Shown in pieces: positions 52,803-61,073 of a DNA stretch of 64,000 nucleotides. The position numbers and the translations under genes were made by a program. The number at the start of each line of letters is the position of its first letter. The first letter of the stretch is position 1. Source of the DNA: Clostridiales bacterium. Lineage in GTDB: Bacteria; Bacillota; Sulfobacillia; RBS10-35. The stretch spans positions 62,001-126,000 of the forward strand of contig JAHHQG010000030.1 in assembly GCA_018729555.1 (NCBI GenBank). Direction: 5' to 3'. The notes under the pieces are model-generated. The model was given only the letters and a program-made list of their open reading frames with translations. It was not told the DNA's origin and ran no database searches.

Positions 52803-53594
52803 ATGAGGATCTACCTGGATCTCCTGGAACGCATCCTGAAGGAAGGGGTCCCTTCGGAAGACCGGACGGGGACCGGCACCTTGAGCATCTTCGGCCACCA
52901 GATGCGCTTCGACCTCTCCAAAGGTTTTCCCCTCCTGACCACAAAAAAGCTGAACTGGAAGGCCATCGTCCACGAGCTCTTATGGTTCATCCGGGGAGAT
53001 ACCAACGTCCGGTACCTCCATGACCACGGTGTCCACATCTGGGATCCCTGGGCCGACGAAAAGGGGGATCTGGGCCCCATCTACGGGAAGCAGTGGCGGG
53101 CCTGGGAAGGCCCCGACGGCCCCATCGACCAGCTGCAGCAAGTGATCGAGGAGATCCGGAAGAACCCCTATTCCCGAAGGCTGGTGGTGAGCGCCTGGAA
53201 TCCGGGGGATCTTCCCAAGATGGCCCTTCCCCCCTGCCACATCCTCTTCCAGTTCTACGTCCGCGGCGGAAAGCTCTCCCTCCAGCTCTACCAAAGGAGC
53301 GCCGACGTCTTTTTGGGGGTGCCCTTTAACATCGCCAGCTACTCCCTCCTCCTCATGATGGTGGCCCAGGTCACGGGTCTTCAGCCGGGGGAATTCATCC
53401 ACACCCTGGGGGATGCCCACCTCTACCTCAACCACCTGGAGGTGGCCAAGATCCAGCTGCAAAGGGAGCCCAGGCCCCTTCCCCGGGTGGTCCTGAACCC
53501 CGAGATCCGGCGCTTGGAGGACTTCACCTTTAAGGACATCCAGCTCTTGGATTACCACCCCCATCCCCACCTCAAGGCGGAGATCTCCGTATGA
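52803..53594 (+). CDS. thyA: Thymidylate synthase
   Basis: A 263-residue folate-dependent enzyme that makes dTMP. It begins [14 protein letters not shown], with [13 protein letters not shown], the active-site cysteine in [10 protein letters not shown] (about residue 146) and [14 protein letters not shown]. It is divergent from hisS with an 80-base gap, and its stop overlaps the folA start (ATGA). The ThyA-FolA pair restores the tetrahydrofolate oxidised by ThyA. The pair splits the usual dtd-hisS neighbourhood. Confidence 0.98.
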   Translation: MRIYLDLLERILKEGVPSEDRTGTGTLSIFGHQMRFDLSKGFPLLTTKKLNWKAIVHELLWFIRGDTNVRYLHDHGVHIWDPWADEKGDLGPIYGKQWRAWEGPDGPIDQLQQVIEEIRKNPYSRRLVVSAWNPGDLPKMALPPCHILFQFYVRGGKLSLQLYQRSADVFLGVPFNIASYSLLLMMVAQVTGLQPGEFIHTLGDAHLYLNHLEVAKIQLQREPRPLPRVVLNPEIRRLEDFTFKDIQLLDYHPHPHLKAEISV

Positions 53595-54109
53595 TGGAGG
53601 CCGTCCTGGCCGTCGACGAGGATGGGGTCATCGGCGTCGACGGGAAGCTCCCCTGGAACCTCCCCGACGACCTTCGCCACTTTCGGGAGCTGACCCTGGG
53701 CCATGCCATCGTCATGGGGCGAAAGACCTACGAATCCATCGGGCGGCCCCTTCCCCAAAGGGAAAACATCGTCCTCAGCCGGGACCCTTCCTTTCAACCC
53801 CAAGGGGTGCGGGTGGTTCGAGATCCAAAAGAGGTCTTGGCCCTCCCCGGGACCGTCTTCGTCATCGGGGGGGCCCACGTCTTTCGCCTCTTCCTCCCCC
53901 ACTGCCAGCGGTTTCACATCACCCACGTGGCGGGAAAGTTCCCAAGGGAAGGGGCCGTCGCCCGCATCTCCCTGGATTTCTTAAAGGGCCTCCCCATCAC
54001 CCGGGCGAGCTTTCACCCCAAAGACGACCGCCATTCCCATGCCTTCACCCTCTGCACTTACGAGCGGCGGTTGGCCGAGCGGGAACCGATGGCGTTGAAG
54101 CCGCTGTAG
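53591..54109 (+). CDS. folA: Dihydrofolate reductase
   Basis: A 172-residue enzyme. The start reads [20 protein letters not shown], then LPDDLRHF (active-site acidic residue), [14 protein letters not shown] and [13 protein letters not shown]. It overlaps thyA by four bases. The last 52 bases overlap the convergent membrane gene at 54058. Confidence 0.97.
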   Translation: MMEAVLAVDEDGVIGVDGKLPWNLPDDLRHFRELTLGHAIVMGRKTYESIGRPLPQRENIVLSRDPSFQPQGVRVVRDPKEVLALPGTVFVIGGAHVFRLFLPHCQRFHITHVAGKFPREGAVARISLDFLKGLPITRASFHPKDDRHSHAFTLCTYERRLAEREPMALKPL

Positions 54110-54756
54110 ATCACGATCCATCCCACGGCCATGGTGGCCCAGAAGGCGCCGGGAAAGCCCACGCGGGCCGCCGTCCCCGCCGCGCCCAAAAGGAGCACCC
54201 CCAGGGCGATGAGGCTGTTCCCCACCGCCACCCGCCGGGGTGCCCGGGCGGTGTAGGCCCGCCAGGCAGAGGCCGCCGCCACCAGCATGACCGCCAGGAG
54301 ACCGAAGGTGTTGAGGAGGATGGTGTCCAGAAGCCAGAGGAGCCCCAAGGTCCCCTGGTGAGGGATGACCCCCGTCCCCGGCTGGCCCGCCAGGGTGAGG
54401 AGGGCCCCTTCATCCACCGGGAGAAGGGCCAGGAGAAGGGCTCCCAAAAGGGAGAGGGCCAGCACCCCGGCCACCGCCCCTTTCACCAGGGAAGGCCGCC
54501 TTTGGCCCCATTCCAGGTGGAGGCTCCCCAGGCCCATGTAGGCGGCCATCCACATGGCCCCCAAAAGGTAATAGAGCCTAAAGAACCATGGGTTGGTAAA
54601 GTACACGGCCCCCAGGTAGGCGAGGGTGGCCACCAGCCCCATGACGATGGCCGCCGCCCACCAGCGCATGGGGGGCCAGGGGGAGCGAAGGGCCTTTCGC
54701 ACCACGCTGATGCTGAAAAGCGCCACGACGAGAAGCTGCAGCCAGGCGAAAATCAC
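54058..54756 (-). CDS. Seven-helix membrane protein of unknown function
   Basis: A 232-residue protein with about seven hydrophobic helices and few charged residues. Segments include NPWFFRLYYLLGAMWMAAYM and QGTLGLLWLLDTILLNTFG. I do not recognise the family. The GTG at 54756 starts two bases after the dtd stop, with AAAAGGAGGG upstream, so it is translated with dtd. The 3' end overlaps folA on the other strand. Confidence 0.8.
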   Translation of the reverse strand: MIFAWLQLLVVALFSISVVRKALRSPWPPMRWWAAAIVMGLVATLAYLGAVYFTNPWFFRLYYLLGAMWMAAYMGLGSLHLEWGQRRPSLVKGAVAGVLALSLLGALLLALLPVDEGALLTLAGQPGTGVIPHQGTLGLLWLLDTILLNTFGLLAVMLVAAASAWRAYTARAPRRVAVGNSLIALGVLLLGAAGTAARVGFPGAFWATMAVGWIVIYSGFNAIGSRSANRRS

Positions 54757-54757
54757 A

Positions 54758-55201
54758 TCATGCCCTCCTTTTGGGGCTCTCCAGGAGAAGGGTCACGGGG
54801 CCGTCGTTCACCAGCTCCACTTCCATGTGGGCCCCGAAGACCCCCTTTTGCACGGGAACCCCCAGATCCTCCAGATGCTGGATGACGCGTTCATAAAGGG
54901 GAATGGCCACATCCGGTGGGGCGGCCTCGGTAAAAGAGGGGCGCCGGCCCTTCTGGGCATCTCCCAAAAGGGTGAACTGGGAGACCAAAAGGGCCTCGCG
55001 CCCCGTCTCCAAAAGGGAGCGGTTCATCCGCCCCTCATCGTCGGGAAGGATCCTCAGATGGGCCAGCTTTTCCGCCATCCACCGGGCATCCTCCGGCCCG
55101 TCATCCCGGGCTACCCCCAGGAGGATGAGGAAACCTGGACCGATGCGGGCCACCACCTGCCCGTCCACCGTCACCGATGCCCGTCGACAGACCTGCACCA
55201 C
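54758..55201 (-). CDS. dtd: D-aminoacyl-tRNA deacylase
   Basis: A 147-residue enzyme that removes D-amino acids from tRNA. Signatures are RRASVTVDGQVVARIG, LLVSQFTLLGDAQKGRRPSF (SQxT motif) and the cis-GP motif in VNDGPVTLLL. The family normally begins MRAVVQRV. Here the matching codons are ATC-CGC-GCG-GTG-GTG-CAG, so either ATC at 55210 initiates or GTG at 55201 is used and three residues are lost. AAAGAGG is placed well for the ATC. It follows relA, the normal Firmicutes order. Confidence 0.94.
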   Translation of the reverse strand: MVQVCRRASVTVDGQVVARIGPGFLILLGVARDDGPEDARWMAEKLAHLRILPDDEGRMNRSLLETGREALLVSQFTLLGDAQKGRRPSFTEAAPPDVAIPLYERVIQHLEDLGVPVQKGVFGAHMEVELVNDGPVTLLLESPKRRA

Positions 55202-55227
55202 CGCGCGGATGCTCGCTCGCCTCTTTC

Positions 55228-57387
55228 TCAGCGGGCCGCCCGCTGCATGGGCCGCTCCACCGCATGGACGTTGGGGATCCGAAGGAGCTTCTGGCGGATG
55301 TATTCCAGCTGCTCCGTATCCCGGATCTGGAGGACCAGATGGATGGAGGCGCTGCCGCCTTTTCCGCTCCTGGCGCTGGCTTCCAGGATGTTCACCCGGC
55401 TTTCACTGATCTGGCGGGCCACATCGGAGAGAAGCCCCGGCCGGTCGCTCCCGATCACCTCCAGCTCCACCGGGTAATACCCCACGTTCACCTCATGCCA
55501 GCGCACCTCGATGAGCCGCTCGGGATCCCGCAGGTTCTCGTTGACATTGCGGCAGTCGGCCCGGTGGATGGTCACCCCGCGGCCCCGGGTGATGTACCCC
55601 ACGATGCGGTCCCCCGGGACGGGGTGGCAGCAGCTGGGGAAGCGCACCAGGACGTTATCCAGCCCTTTGACGCTGACACCCCCCGAGGGCTTCCCCCACT
55701 CCTTCCCCTTGGGCTTGGCCACTTCCTCCAGGGGATCCTTCTGGTCCGTCTCCTTGCGGTAGATGTCCCGCAAGCGATGGGCCACCTGCGACGCGGAAAG
55801 GCCTCCATATCCGATGGAGACCAGAAGGTCCTCCACGCCGGCGGTCCCCATCTTCTTTCGGAGCTCCTCCATCCGGGCGTCCGTCATGACCTCGTGAGGA
55901 TTGAGGCCCAGGTGGCGCAGCTCCTTCATCAGGAGGTCCTTGCCCCGCTCCAGGTTTTCCTGCCGGTTGGCCTTCTTGAACCACTGGCGGATCCGGTTCT
56001 TAGCGGTGGAGGTCCGCACCAAGCTCAGCCAGTCCAGGGACGGCTGGGCCTGGGGATGGGTGATGATTTCCACGATATCCCCGTTCTGGAGGGTGTAATC
56101 GGAGGGAACCATCCGCCCGTTGACACGGGCCCCGGCATAATGGTGGCCCACTTCCGTATGGATGCGGTAGGCGAAATCCAAAGGCACCGAGGAGGCGGGG
56201 AGGCCGATGACATCCCCCTTGGGGGTGAAGACGAAGACCTCGTCTGAGAAGATGTCCAGCTTGAGATCTTCCATGAACTCCGCCGGATCTTTCGTCTCCC
56301 GCTGCCACTCCAACACTTCCCGGAGCCAGGCCAGCTTCTTGTCGAACTCGGGGTCGGTCTTCCCTTCCTTGTACCGCCAGTGGGCGGCGATGCCGTACTC
56401 CGCCGTCTTGTGCATCTTCTCCGTCCGGATCTGGATCTCAAAGGGCTCCCCCAGGGGCCCGATGACGGTGGTGTGAAGGCTCTGGTACATGTTCTGCTTG
56501 GGCGTGGCGATGTAATCCTTAAAGCGGCCGGGAAGGGGCTTCCACATGGAATGGACGATGCCCAGGGCCGCGTAGCAGTCCCGCACTTCCTTCACGATGA
56601 TGCGGATGGCCAAAAGGTCGTAGATCTCCGAGAGATCCCGGCCTTTCTGCATCTTCTTATAGATGCTGTAGAAGTGCTTCGCCCGCCCGTCGATGACCGC
56701 CTGGATACCCGCCTCATCCAGCTTCTCCCGGATGTACCCGATGATCACCTGGGCCCTTCGCTCCCGTTCCGCCCGCTTGAGGGGCATCCTACGGGCGAGG
56801 TCCATATAGGCTTCCGGGTCCAGGTAGCGCAGGGCGAGATCCTCCAGCTCCCACTTGATGCGAAAGATCCCCAGGCGGGCTGCCAGGGGGGCATAGATAT
56901 CCAAGGTTTCCTGGGCGGTGGCCACCTGGTGCTGGCGGCTCATGGCCCCCAAGGTCCTCATGTTGTGGAGGCGGTCCGCCAGCTTGATGAGGATCACCCG
57001 GATATCCTTGGCCATGGCCAGGAACATCTTGCGGATGTTTTCCGCCTGGGCTTCCGCCGGGCTCTTGAAGGTAAGGCGCTCCAGCTTGGTGACCCCGTCC
57101 ACCAGCGAGGCCACTTCTTCCCCGAACCGGGTCTGGAGATCCTCCAGGGTCACCTGGGTGTCCTCCAGGACGTCGTGGAGGAGGGCGGCGGCGATGGTCA
57201 CATCGTCCAGCTCGAGATCCGCCAGGATCTGGGCCACGGCCAGGGGATGCTCGATATAGGCTTCCCCGGAGCGGCGCCGCTGACCCTGATGGGCCTCCCG
57301 GGCAAATTCGTAGGCCCGCCGGATGAGGTCCACATCGGCATTTTTCTGATAGCTTGCCACTTTCTTTTCCAGCTCCGCCACCGACAT
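55228..57387 (-). CDS. relA: Bifunctional (p)ppGpp synthetase/hydrolase, Rel
   Basis: A 719-residue stringent response enzyme. The hydrolase HD domain (about 25-180) has IEHPLAVAQIL, ALLHDVLEDT and DRLHNMRTL. The synthetase domain follows (about 230-350, YATPKQNMYQSLHTTVIGP-like region: PKQNMYQSLHTTVIGP), then TGS (DVFVFTPKGDVIGLP-like: VFVFTPKGDVIGLP) and a C-terminal ACT domain. Both catalytic domains look intact. The ATG at 57387 follows GGGAGGTGAGG. Confidence 0.97.
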   Translation of the reverse strand: MSVAELEKKVASYQKNADVDLIRRAYEFAREAHQGQRRRSGEAYIEHPLAVAQILADLELDDVTIAAALLHDVLEDTQVTLEDLQTRFGEEVASLVDGVTKLERLTFKSPAEAQAENIRKMFLAMAKDIRVILIKLADRLHNMRTLGAMSRQHQVATAQETLDIYAPLAARLGIFRIKWELEDLALRYLDPEAYMDLARRMPLKRAERERRAQVIIGYIREKLDEAGIQAVIDGRAKHFYSIYKKMQKGRDLSEIYDLLAIRIIVKEVRDCYAALGIVHSMWKPLPGRFKDYIATPKQNMYQSLHTTVIGPLGEPFEIQIRTEKMHKTAEYGIAAHWRYKEGKTDPEFDKKLAWLREVLEWQRETKDPAEFMEDLKLDIFSDEVFVFTPKGDVIGLPASSVPLDFAYRIHTEVGHHYAGARVNGRMVPSDYTLQNGDIVEIITHPQAQPSLDWLSLVRTSTAKNRIRQWFKKANRQENLERGKDLLMKELRHLGLNPHEVMTDARMEELRKKMGTAGVEDLLVSIGYGGLSASQVAHRLRDIYRKETDQKDPLEEVAKPKGKEWGKPSGGVSVKGLDNVLVRFPSCCHPVPGDRIVGYITRGRGVTIHRADCRNVNENLRDPERLIEVRWHEVNVGYYPVELEVIGSDRPGLLSDVARQISESRVNILEASARSGKGGSASIHLVLQIRDTEQLEYIRQKLLRIPNVHAVERPMQRAAR

Positions 57388-57428
57388 GGACCTCACCTCC
57401 CTGGCGAAATCCTTGCAGATTTAGGATA

Positions 57429-57434
57429 ATTATA
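57429..57434 (-). promoter_or_regulatory. Extended -10 of the relA promoter
   Basis: The minus strand reads TGCTATAAT, an extended -10 (TGn plus TATAAT), 42 bases upstream of the relA ATG. The -35 region would fall within the divergent ccmH start and is weak, which suits an extended -10 promoter. Confidence 0.6.
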
Positions 57435-57436
57435 GC

Positions 57437-57820
57437 ATGCCCCTGACGCGTCTGACCTGGATCCTTCTCTTGGCCGGGGGCCTGGCTCTGATCCTGGGCC
57501 TCTGGCTGAAACCCTTTGCAGCTCCCCCGTCCCTGGCGGATCAGGTGGAAGCCATCGCCAGCCAGCTGAGCTGCCCCGCCTGCCAGGGGCAGTCGGCGGC
57601 CCAGAGCCAAAGCGCCGCCGCCTACGAAATCCGCCAGGAAATCGCCCGCCAGCTCCAGGAGGGAAAAACCCGGGAGGAGATCCTCCAGTACTTCCAGGAT
57701 CAGTACGGCTCGTGGATCCTTCTGAAGCCTGCCGTCGTTCCCTTCTGGCCCCTGGCCCTTCTCCTGGCGGGAGGCCTGGTCTTCTTCCTCTGGTGGAAGA
57801 GTCGCCATGGGCTAGAATGA
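57437..57820 (+). CDS. ccmH: Cytochrome c maturation protein CcmH/CycL
   Basis: A 127-residue protein with an N-terminal helix (about 8-26), a soluble domain with the redox motif LSCPACQGQSAAQSQS (about 45) and a C-terminal helix (about 100-120). The family reduces and presents apocytochrome CxxCH for haem ligation on the outer face of the membrane. It precedes ccmF by four bases. It is divergent from relA. Confidence 0.93.
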   Translation: MPLTRLTWILLLAGGLALILGLWLKPFAAPPSLADQVEAIASQLSCPACQGQSAAQSQSAAAYEIRQEIARQLQEGKTREEILQYFQDQYGSWILLKPAVVPFWPLALLLAGGLVFFLWWKSRHGLE

Positions 57821-57824
57821 TCGT

Positions 57825-59945
57825 ATGAGCCTGGACAGCTTCTTTTCCACCCTGGGCACCTTCCTTTTGTGGCTGACCCTAGGCGCCGTGTTTCTTTCAG
57901 CCCTCCTCTTCAGCCTTCCCCGGCCCCACCCTTTCGCCAAGGGATGCCTTTACGTGGGGACCCTTGCCTCTCTTCTGGCGAGCCTTCTCCTGGAATACCT
58001 CCTTTTGACGGACCGCTTCGCCTTCGTCTACGTGGCGGCCCATTCCTCCCGGGCCACCCCCTTCATCTACAAGATGGGGGCCCTCTGGGGGGGCCAGGAG
58101 GGATCCCTCCTCTTATGGCTCACCTTGCTCCTCCTCTTCTCCGCCCTTTTGGCCCGCCGGGTGCCGAGGGAGGCGGCAGCCCGTCGGCTGTGGCCCCGGG
58201 CCCTTGCCATCCTCAGCGCCACGGGCCTCTTCTTCGCCCTCCTTCTGACGGTGGCGGCGCCTCCCTTCGCCCTCCTCCCCGCCGCTCCCGCCGACGGCAT
58301 GGGCCTCAACCGGCTCCTTCGAGACCCGGCCATGCTCCTTCACCCGGTGGCCCTTTACAGCGGCTTTGTGGGCCTCTCCATCCCCTACGCCTTCGCCATG
58401 GCAGGCCTCTGGGAAGGCCAGATGGACGCCTCCTGGATCCGCCTCACCCGCCGGGCCTCCCTCCTCGCCTGGGGAGCCCTTTCCTTGGGCATCCTCCTGG
58501 GGGCCCACTGGGCCTACCACGTCCTGGGGTGGGGCGGCTACTGGGCCTTCGATCCCGTGGAAAACGCCGCCCTCATGCCCTGGCTGACGGCCACCGCCTA
58601 CCTCCACTCCAGCCTCATCCAGGAAAAGAGGGGGCAGCTCCAACGCTGGAACGTCATCCTGGTGGCGGCCACCTTCTTCCTCACCATCCTGGGGACCTTC
58701 CTGACCCGGAGCGGCATCGTCACCAGCGTTCACAGCTTTGCCCAGTCGCCCATCGGGGCCTGGTTCCTCACCTTCATGGGGATCATCCTGGCCTTCAGCG
58801 CTGCCCTCATCCTCTGGCGGTGGCAGGACCTGAAGGATCGAAGGCCGCTTAAAGAGATGATCTCCAAGGAGGGGGCCTTCCTCCTCAACAACGTGGTCCT
58901 CCTGAGCCTGGCTTTGACCGTCCTCTTCGGGACCCTCCTCCCCCTCATCTCGCCCTTCTGGGGAAACCCCCTTTCCGTGGGCGCTCCCTACTTCCAGACG
59001 GCCACGGCCCCCCTCTTCGCCCTCCTCTTCCTCCTTATGGGCATCGGCCCCCTTCTCGCCTGGCAGAAAGCCGACGCCGCCCACCTCTGGAACGTCCTTC
59101 GCCTCCCCCTCCTGGCCTCGGCCCTTTTGGCGGGCATCCTCTTCGCCGCCGGCATCCGCATCCCGGGGACGGTCTTGGGCATCACCTTCGCCTTCTTCGC
59201 CATGGCCGCCGTCCTGGCCGATACCTACCTCCAGGTGCGCCTCCGCCAGGAGAGCCAGGGGGGAGCGTTCCTTCCCACCCTCCTTCGCCTGGTCTGGCGC
59301 CATCCTCGAAAGTACGGGGGCTATCTGGTGCACCTGGCCATCGGCTTCATCGCCCTGGGGGTGGTGGTCTCCACCGCCTTCCAGCGGACGGCCACCGTGG
59401 GCCTTTACCCCGGCGACCAGGTGACGGTGGCCTCCTACACCTTCCAGTTCAACGGGCTCTACCAGCAGGTGACGCCCCACGGCCTCCGGTCCATCGCCCG
59501 TGTGGACGTCACCCAGGGAGGAAAGCCGGTGGCCATCTTGGAGCCGGCCCTCTTCACCTCCTTCGACAAAGCGGGGCGGGAAGGGCCCAATGCGGAGATC
59601 GCCCTCCGCCAGTCCCTTATCGCCGACCTCTACGTGGTCTTTTTGGGCTACGATGACACCTCGGGCCAAGCGGGCTTCAAGATCTACGTGAATCCCATGG
59701 TGGGCTGGATCTGGCTGGGAGGGCTCCTCCTTATCGCCGGCGCCCTTCTGGCCCTCTGGCCGCGGGCGTGGGAAGAGCTGGCGACGGAAAAGAGCCGCCT
59801 CTTGCGATCCCTTTTGGACCTGGAAGAAGACCTCCGCACGGGAAAAATCGGTGAAGCCGACTACCGCTCCCTCAAAGAAAGCCTGGAAGCGGAGCTCCAA
59901 AAGCTGGGGGGCCTGGGCGCCGGAGAGGAACGGCTCCCCCTTTGA
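57825..59945 (+). CDS. ccmF: Cytochrome c haem lyase subunit CcmF
   Basis: A 706-residue polytopic protein with about 15 helices. The haem-handling WWD domain reads WGGYWAFDPVENAALMPWL (about residue 235). Conserved histidines lie in outer loops, and a C-terminal soluble part ends with a coiled region. It ligates haem to apocytochrome c together with CcmH. CcmE, CcmC and CcmABD are not in the window. System I genes are unusual in Firmicutes, many of which use ResB/ResC. Confidence 0.95.
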   Translation: MSLDSFFSTLGTFLLWLTLGAVFLSALLFSLPRPHPFAKGCLYVGTLASLLASLLLEYLLLTDRFAFVYVAAHSSRATPFIYKMGALWGGQEGSLLLWLTLLLLFSALLARRVPREAAARRLWPRALAILSATGLFFALLLTVAAPPFALLPAAPADGMGLNRLLRDPAMLLHPVALYSGFVGLSIPYAFAMAGLWEGQMDASWIRLTRRASLLAWGALSLGILLGAHWAYHVLGWGGYWAFDPVENAALMPWLTATAYLHSSLIQEKRGQLQRWNVILVAATFFLTILGTFLTRSGIVTSVHSFAQSPIGAWFLTFMGIILAFSAALILWRWQDLKDRRPLKEMISKEGAFLLNNVVLLSLALTVLFGTLLPLISPFWGNPLSVGAPYFQTATAPLFALLFLLMGIGPLLAWQKADAAHLWNVLRLPLLASALLAGILFAAGIRIPGTVLGITFAFFAMAAVLADTYLQVRLRQESQGGAFLPTLLRLVWRHPRKYGGYLVHLAIGFIALGVVVSTAFQRTATVGLYPGDQVTVASYTFQFNGLYQQVTPHGLRSIARVDVTQGGKPVAILEPALFTSFDKAGREGPNAEIALRQSLIADLYVVFLGYDDTSGQAGFKIYVNPMVGWIWLGGLLLIAGALLALWPRAWEELATEKSRLLRSLLDLEEDLRTGKIGEADYRSLKESLEAELQKLGGLGAGEERLPL

Positions 59946-60610
59946 TGCCCCAAAAGCTCCTCTCCCTCTTCCTCCTCCTCGGCTTCGTCCTCCTCCCCGG
60001 GGGAAGGCTTTGGGCCCAGGCGGCCCAAGGGCCCACCGTCGTCCAGGAGACCCTGGTCATCACTCGTGAGGGGGGCACCTGGCGCTTCTTCGATACCCTC
60101 ACCCTTTTCCTTCCCGAAGGAGAGGCCCTGAACTCCCTCACCGTGGCCCTTCCCAAAGGGGCGAGGGACATCGCCATCCAGGACCTCACCCGCAGCGAAA
60201 CCCTTTCCTTTGAGATCCTCTCCCGCCTGAGCAGGGGAGGAAACCTCCTCTTGGCCATCCCCCTCGGCCCTTCCCCGAAGGAGGAGCGCCAGCTGGCCAT
60301 CACGTGGAAGGAGGAAAGCGCCCGGATCCTCTGGGAAAAGGATGTCCTCTACCCCACGGTAAACCTCTTTATCCTCATCCCGGAAAAAGGCGTCGCCCTT
60401 CGGGCGAAAGGCGTCTTTGGGTCAGGGAAAGAAACCCTTAGCCAAACCTCTTTTCGCGTTTACAGCAGCCAGCAACTCCTCCCCGGCACCCTGGTGCGCC
60501 TGGATCTTTCCCCCGGCCGCCCCTTCTCCCCCTGGTGGCTCCTCCTCCCTATCCTCGGGATCTTGGCCCTTCTCCTCTGGCGGTTCCGCCGCCCTTCACC
60601 CCCTCGATGA
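59945..60610 (+). CDS. Exported membrane-anchored protein linked to ccmF
   Basis: A 221-residue protein with a signal peptide (about 1-24, ending RLWAQA), a beta-rich extracellular domain (VVQETLVITREGGTWRFFDT; LPEGEALNSLTVALPKG) and a C-terminal membrane helix followed by RRPSPPR. I do not recognise the family. Its ATG shares one base with the ccmF stop, so it is co-translated and may help cytochrome maturation. The last 62 bases overlap the convergent DUF402 gene. Confidence 0.8.
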   Translation: MPQKLLSLFLLLGFVLLPGGRLWAQAAQGPTVVQETLVITREGGTWRFFDTLTLFLPEGEALNSLTVALPKGARDIAIQDLTRSETLSFEILSRLSRGGNLLLAIPLGPSPKEERQLAITWKEESARILWEKDVLYPTVNLFILIPEKGVALRAKGVFGSGKETLSQTSFRVYSSQQLLPGTLVRLDLSPGRPFSPWWLLLPILGILALLLWRFRRPSPPR

Positions 60611-61073
60611 AGGAGAGGGTCCAGCGATAAAGGCGTGGAGCTTCCCCCTCTACGGCCGCTACCGCCACCTGGACATACTCCCAAAGACCCGCCTTCCGAA
60701 GGGGCCCTTCCCCTTCCTCCAGGTCCAGGACCCGGGGCGAGCCCAGCTGCCCTTCGTCCACCGGGTAGAGGATGTCCACCATCAGGTCCCGCCAGGTGAC
60801 TTCCTCCTCCCCCACCCGGGTGCTGTCGCTGACGTTGAAGTAGAGGGCCCGGGGCTTCTCCTTCCGGTCCACCCAGAGGTAAAGGTTGTAGGGCCGGTCT
60901 TCCCAATAAAACCCGTAGGTGGCGCTCCCTTCGGGGAGGAGGATCCCTTCCAGGTTCACCGGCCCCGGCATCACGTAGCGGTAGACCACAAACCCCGGCT
61001 CAAAGAAGATCCGCTCCCCTTCAAAGAGGCTCTCCGGACCCAAGAGCCTCCGCTTACGCTCCCGGTACCTCAT
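60549..61073 (-). CDS. DUF402 family protein
   Basis: A 174-residue protein of the DUF402 (YgaC/FomD-like) family: GFVVYRYVMPGPVNLEGIL, YGFYWEDRPYNLYLWVD and VDILYPVDEGQLG. Related proteins are nucleotide phosphatases, so a phosphatase role is possible. Its ATG lies within the last codons of recJ (20-base overlap). The C-terminal 20 codons overlap the convergent exported-protein gene. Confidence 0.82.
   Translation of the reverse strand: MRYRERKRRLLGPESLFEGERIFFEPGFVVYRYVMPGPVNLEGILLPEGSATYGFYWEDRPYNLYLWVDRKEKPRALYFNVSDSTRVGEEEVTWRDLMVDILYPVDEGQLGSPRVLDLEEGEGPLRKAGLWEYVQVAVAAVEGEAPRLYRWTLSFIEGVKGGGTARGEGPRSRG

Noticed and set aside
58113-59900. A 595-residue open frame on the minus strand opposite ccmF
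   Set aside because: It is low-complexity Gly/Glu/His-rich sequence produced by the GC bias, without a domain, and the opposite strand carries a clear ccmF.
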